Positions 1 to 6,300 of a stretch of DNA of 8,121 nucleotides are shown piece by piece. Within the stretch, counting starts at the first letter, position 1. The number at the start of each line of letters is the position of its first letter. Where the stretch lies: assembly GCA_016939345.1 (NCBI GenBank), contig JAFGHG010000023.1, positions 1 to 8,121 on the forward strand, written 5' to 3'. The notes under the pieces were generated by a model. That model was not told the origin of the DNA and searched no databases. It saw nothing but the letters and a program-made list of their open reading frames with translations. The position numbers were made by a program, and so were the translations under genes. This DNA comes from Candidatus Omnitrophota bacterium (lineage in GTDB: Bacteria; Omnitrophota; Gorgyraeia; Duberdicusellales; 4484-171).

Positions 1-386
1 ACTACCCCAATAAAAATATAAAATATATAAGACAATGAATTTTCTACTTCGTCATCATCTAAGGCTGTACTTTTTTCTTTAAATCGCGATAGCTGCTCAG
101 AAATATTCTTAATTTCAAGATGCTCAAGACCGGTGGGAATTCTAATGCTTAATTTGGGCTCTGGAAGCAAACTTAAAAACGTAAATATTACAGTCAGAAA
201 AATTGTTATCAAGATAAGAGGAGTATTTCCCCGCTCAATGCCGGCTAAAATAAGTATTGCAGCAAAGCTTAAACATCCAACAGCCATACCTGGGCCTTTA
301 GGCTGCTGCAATTTATTTTTTTTATTATTTCTTAATATCCAACGCAATATGTTATAAACGATTTCCTTAAAATTTCCTCCTAGATC
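1..386 (-). other. C-terminal helical hairpin and start of a further transmembrane helix
   Basis: After a basic stretch (RWILRNNKKNKLQQPKGP) residues 2612-2629 (MAVGCLSFAAILILAGIE) and 2634-2652 (PLILITIFLTVIFTFLSLL) form a two-helix membrane hairpin. A soluble segment of about 40 residues follows (PEPKLSIRIPTGLEHLEI, then an acidic part with LDDDEVEN). The next hydrophobic run, SLSYIFYIFIGVV, is cut by the left edge of the window. The frame is still open at base 3, so the protein continues. I recognise no family for this part. Confidence 0.8.
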
Positions 387-3300
387 AGGTTTGCCGCTTT
401 TCCAAGAAACATAAGTCCTAACTGCGGTTCCGACAAGCCCTGCACTTACAACCCTGATAAACAGGTGGCCGGAAACTATCCCGAAGAAAAACACTGCCAT
501 CCAAGGCAAAACATTCATGTAAATAAAATTAGGTATAACAACCAGCCAGCGGTTGCTTACACCTTCCAGGGTCTTTAAAAGCTGCTTCTTTAATGAATAA
601 TCCGCATAAACCTTTTCAACATCTTCTTTGGTTACACTAAAATCATTATTCCTGTAATTTGAATTTACTGCTATTTTTTCAAACAATCCCGGAACAGGCA
701 TTGAGTATAAGATTGAAGTAATTATCGCCCCTGATGAGAACATCACCCAGCCTCTTACTAAATTCGTAAATGTAAAGATGTATTCAGTCTGTGGGAAATA
801 ATTGTTTACTCCGCTGACCATAAAGGCGCAATTTATGCCGAGTAAGGGGCCGATGATCAAAAAAACTGTTAAAAATCTGGAAGCAATTAACCAGGGTTTA
901 TAATGCTGGCCATTTGCCAAATACCTTCCCCATGTGTCGCCGATAGTTGTGACTATCGCCAGTGTGACAATTGTAACCAATAGCTCATAGTTAAAATGCA
1001 AACTTGCTAGACCGCTTGACCATAGCGTAGAAAGTACTATAAAGGCTGAAAAAATTACAGCCAAAGTAAACCAACTATTCATTCTTACAAAACTCAAAAT
1101 TCCTCTTTGATTTTCAGGTATCGAATCTCTTCTCTTTTTATTTTTAAATATCCAGATAATAAAAGGTATTTGGGCTAAAACTAATAAAAAGGAAATAAAG
1201 GAAACTGCATTTGAGTCTTTTATTGAGTTTTTACCTTCATCAAAATTTTCCAATTGAATTTTTATATCTAGAGCTTTTTTAGAACTACCCTCATGCAATA
1301 CCGCTTCATTAGAACCATATATAATTCTTACTCTAATATCCGAAGTTAATCTATCATGTTCAAAATAAGATTGCTTAATGCTATTACCAAATAAAGCCAG
1401 CATAGCTTCAGCGAAACCGCTATCTTCTATCCTGTTTAGCTGGTCTAAAAGGCTCTCCTCTATAAAAGATCTATGCCAGATCAAATTTGGGTATAATAAA
1501 GCCTCTGCTAAATCAGATTTCACAAAAACAGATAAAGCAAACACACGTATAGCAGTAAATAAGCATCTATTTACTTGACCACCGATAAAAACAGCTGAAT
1601 TTGCTGATATTAATTCCTGCGGATCGAATTCTCCTTTGATACTATATTGACGGCTGGTAAAATCGACCGACTCTTCTAATGCTTTAGGTATAGGGTAAAT
1701 ATCATTATAAAGCACTACTTTAGTCGCAAAGAGAGGAAGAAATTCCTTATATGCCTCTAAATGGAGTATCTGGGGATGGACTAAAAAAATGGGGGTTAAT
1801 TTACTGAGTCTAGATTTTTCTTCCCCCCCTGAAAAATCGACTTTTCCTTTATTAATACCTTTGATTTCATCAATTTCTTTCTGTGTATAATCATGATCTT
1901 GATCATACTTGGTAACTCCCAAGGCTTTAATTGAGAAATTATGATAATCAATTTCTATTGTTTGATTAACTTCATGCGATATCGGCGAAATTGTGCCTCT
2001 GGAAGGATCAGGAAAAACTGCTGAAATTGCAGCAGATATTTCATGAACGATAACTGAGCCAAGATTACCCTGATTGCGGACAAAAATTATCAATCTGCGG
2101 CTGTTCTGCAAATCAAGCTGCCAGTAGCCTTTTGCCGGCAGGCTTGTAAATACATGAACTTCAATTTCCAGCTTTTCAAGGCAGGAATTTATTCTTTCAA
2201 ACAGCTCTCTGCGTTTAGCAGAAGACCTGAAGAATTGCCTGACTAGCCTGACAATTTGTGATGGCTCATTATAAACTACGTGGTCGGGGTCAGAATTTAA
2301 AGCTTTATTAATAATCAGCTCGATTTTAAAGCGATTTATTTTATCCCTCTTTAAGACGTATAAACCCAATCCAAGAATTAATATAACAATAACAGCTGTA
2401 AGCAAATAAGAGTTATCGCTATTAGAATCTGTTTTCTTTTCCCCAGCCCTGGCCAGGATGCTTCGTTTTATTTCTAATGCACTCCTAAAACGGCCTATTC
2501 TTCTTCTCACTCTTCTATTCAGGCCGGCAGCACCTAAGGCGTTTATATGAGAATCAAAATCTGCAAGCAAAGCATCACACTCTGCGGTTGAGCCCATCTC
2601 CCCTGTGACGTCTTCAGCAATTTCAATGATCTCGATTGCTTTTGCTTCTTTGGTTTCCGGGTCTAAATCTTTATATTCGGATAATAAGTCATCACTTGCT
2701 GTAGAGGGCTCAACTGCAAAAGCTAAAGGTGTGATCCTGGATATTAAATCTGCTAAACTTATTTCGATTAAACCTAATACGTCAGAAAACCCAGCGATTG
2801 TATCTAGTGAAGCAACTGTCTCTATCTGTGCCCAGACAGCAGCAGTTAATTCTTCCTGAGAATGATAATCCTCTGGTTTAACAGCAGAAAGTATTTCTTC
2901 TGTTTTGGTTAAAAGTTGTTCTTCTAAAAACTGGCCATAAACATCTAAACACTCTTTTAGCTCTTCTAGCCTTAGCCTTCTTTGAGCTATTTTTTCCCGC
3001 TCAGCTACAAGTGCAGCTTCTAATCTTTGGCCTAAATCATCTAACCTGTACTTTTTTTGGGCTAGCTGGGCTTGCTCATCCTGGACTATTCTTGCTCTAG
3101 CTGCCTCTAACCTTTGAGATAGTTCAACTAAACCTTGCCTTTTCTCTCGAAGCCCTTTTGCCAAGGCTGTATTTAATCTTGAAGCTAAGACATCAAATTC
3201 CTGCCTTTTTGCTAAAAGAGCATCCTGTTCAGCCTTTATGATTTTTGCTTGTTCAGCTGCGGATATCATTGCCTGAGACCTTTTTGTAATACTTGCTGCC

Positions 3301-6300
3301 TTAATTTCTAAATCTTGTTTTTTCCGATTTAATAGACTTTTTTGCTTTTCCTTTTCGCTGATAACTTCTTGAGCATTTTCCTTATCAGCCATATCAGGGC
3401 TGTATTTTTTGCACTCTGTTAGCTCTGCTTCAACTTCGATTATATAAGGCTCAAAAGCTGATAATAATCCTTTGATATCAGAAATTTTATTTTCAGCCTC
3501 CTGTGCGGCGCTGATCTGCTGGTCAAAAGATTCAACGGTTTGCTGGGCACCATCTAAAATTCTTATTGCTGCTCCGGTTAATCTGCTTAATCCTTTAATT
3601 ATACCTTGAGCCTCTGATATTGCTTTTTCTACCTTACGCATGTGCTTTAAAAAACTTATCTTTGCTTTGTCTTCTTTGCTTTTTTGCTGAAGCTGTGTTA
3701 TGACCTTAGCCTGCCATTTTTCCCAAAATTCAGACAGCGTTTCGCCGACAGAGCTATCGCCCCTGATCTGAGCAGGAACAAGCCTCCTTGTTCTCCTAGC
3801 TACTTCATTTATGTCTGTTAATCTGCCTTGGACCAGTTCTCTTTCTAAAACAGATTCTAGTTTTGAAAACTCAACCCTCAATACAGAAAACAACTCTTCT
3901 CTTAAGGCGCCTGCTTCTTTAATCAACAGTTCGCTAAGCTCTAGAATATCGCTATCTTTAGCGAAATCCTGTTCCTTTTCCAGAAGCCTGTCAATCTCCT
4001 GTTTGAGAGAATCAGGGTCTGCCGGAAATCTTTTAGCCAAAGCTTTTATCTTATCAGCCAAGGCAGCCTTACTTTTTAAAATCTTTTGGCCTAGGCTTGC
4101 TTTTTTCTCCTGATGCTTTTGCCATAAAACAAGGGGCAGGCTTATTAAAGAAACTAATAACCGCATAGCGCCTCTTAAAACTGCCAAAACAAACCATATT
4201 GTGGGCCTCACCAGGCTCATTGCATCAATTCTTTTTTCCTGAACAACCTGTCTTTGTTTTCTTGTTCTAGCAGGCGGCCTGATTTTTACTCTTAATTTCT
4301 GCTCCGGTTGAAAAGAAGCACCTTGGCTAGGATCATTAATGAGCTCTGTATTAAACAAAATAAAACTGATAAAAATAAATGCCAGGACTCCATATATAAA
4401 ATACCTTAAAGGCTCGAAAAAGACATAACGGGCAGCGACAAATCCTAATCCAGTTAAAAACAATCCCAACAAGAGAAGCCTAACAGGCCCGGCTACGTTT
4501 ACATCGTCTATTTTTCCGGTCTTATCTGCTCTGGTTTTATTGATAAGGTGTATAACCAGCCACAGGCTTAAGCCGGTCAATGCTATTACTCCCAAAATAT
4601 CAGCCGAAGATAAGGAATAACTTGAATCCTCTAATTGCTGATTTTCATCGGGATACGGTAAAGAAAAACAACTATTTCTCCAGAAAATAACCTCGGGCTG
4701 CTCTGATATTAATTCATATAATAACGAGTTAGCGGTATAATCACCTGAGAGAGCCCGTCCGACCAGAATATCGGTTGTTATCATGGAACTTTTTCTATGA
4801 GCGGATTTAATTTCTAGCCTGCTGTATTCTAAAATTTCAGAATAAGAGGTCTTTTCTTCAGGGAAACCCATAGATTTTAATGCTATGCGTCCGCCGATAT
4901 TAAGGCTTACCTTCCTTCCTGATTTTTGTTGATCATATATCAGCCAGTCCATAAGGATTCTGCCCACACCAAAAATCCTAACAGCTTGGCCCAGTCTTTG
5001 GCGGTAATGATATTTAAACCATATGCTGGATAAATTATTTGGGGCTGAATTGGTCCAAACCTTTACTTCTGTTTCTTTTGTTTCTTGATTTATCAAAGCC
5101 AATATTACTGACTCAACGCTTTGGATATTGCCTTGCGACACTTTTGCTGCTAAAAATATCTCCATGCCTTTTCTAAGTTCAGCAGGCAGGTTTTTAAGCC
5201 TGGGACTATCAGGACCTATAGCTTGACCTTTACTCAGTGCATCAGCCCAATAATAAGGTTCTCTCTTATGCATGACTACACTGCTTTCATCATCAACTAA
5301 ACTCCATAAATGGTGTTCAGGGTCGCCACGAGGAACTGCTGTTTTAAGAACATTAAGTGTTTGTAAGACTGGCTCTACTTGTCCTGACCACCTAAACAAA
5401 GCCATAACTACCTGAAGTTTCTGTTTATCATTTAATTGTGAAAAGGTAAAAGGATAGAGAATTTCAGTCTTTTGCGTAAAGGGGGTGATTTGCTGGTTTA
5501 TAAGCTTATTCTTGAAGAAGCCGGCAAACTGGTCCGAGATCAAGGCCCTGAAAGCAAACCTTTCATTGTCATAATGTTGCCGGCCAAGCATGGCACCGGC
5601 TTCATGGATAATGGTAAGCAATAAGTCTATGTAATTAGCCGGGTCATTAAACAGGCTTTGATCAAGATAAAGAGCTCCTTGATGGTATGAGCCCCATATA
5701 TAGTTAAAAGGTCCGGCTCTTATGCTAATTGCATCTGGCTGCTGCAAACTTTTCAATACAGCTATAATATCAGGATCGCCCCGAACCAGTTTCAATTTTA
5801 AGATAAAATCTATAGCTTTATTTAAATACTGTCTATCCAAGGAATTTAGGCCTTGATTAGCTAAAGCAATATCTGACAAGGTATATTCTAAATTAGGCTC
5901 ATAACCTAATTTACTGCGGCTTGGGTCAGATTCGGCCAAAATCATCACTGTATCATCACAAGCTTCTAAAAGACCTTTGTTCTTGTCCACAGTTATTTTT
6001 GCTAAACCTTTAATCTCCTTGCGTGACAAAACTGAAGAAAGCAAAGAAATTGCAAAAATACTCAACAATGCTGCGATTTCTAAGCTCTGGGAATCGGAAT
6101 ATTCTTCAAAATGCCTGTCTTTTAATTTAAAACTTATTGAAGAAGGAGCCCAGATAGTTAAAAATGTCTTTTTCTTGGATGTCTCTACCTGAGCTTTTAA
6201 AGCATATGGAATATTGGTAGGGTGTTTTCTCTTATGGACATGACAAACCTGAGGGTCATCTTTGTCTTTACTTATAACTAAAATAACCAGATTGCCAAGG

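Noticed and set aside
133..357. Plus-strand open frame of 74 codons
   Set aside because: It lies antisense to the C-terminal membrane helices, has no recognisable product and no upstream ribosome-binding site, and its composition mirrors the minus-strand gene.
2605..2859. Plus-strand open frame of 84 codons, Ser/Ala-rich
   Set aside because: It is the antisense shadow of the helical linker. The Ser/Ala/Ile-rich composition is what results from reading Leu/Glu/Ala-rich coding DNA backwards.
3811..4113. Plus-strand open frame of 100 codons, Leu/Ser-rich
   Set aside because: It is antisense to the coiled coil. Reverse reading of Glu/Lys/Leu-rich heptads gives Leu/Ser/Phe-rich pseudo-peptides, and no domain is visible.
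2871..4115. Coiled coil as an SMC/Rad50-type ATPase arm
   Set aside because: There are no Walker A or Walker B motifs or ABC signature at either end. The rod is flanked by membrane helices, so a structural spacer is more likely.
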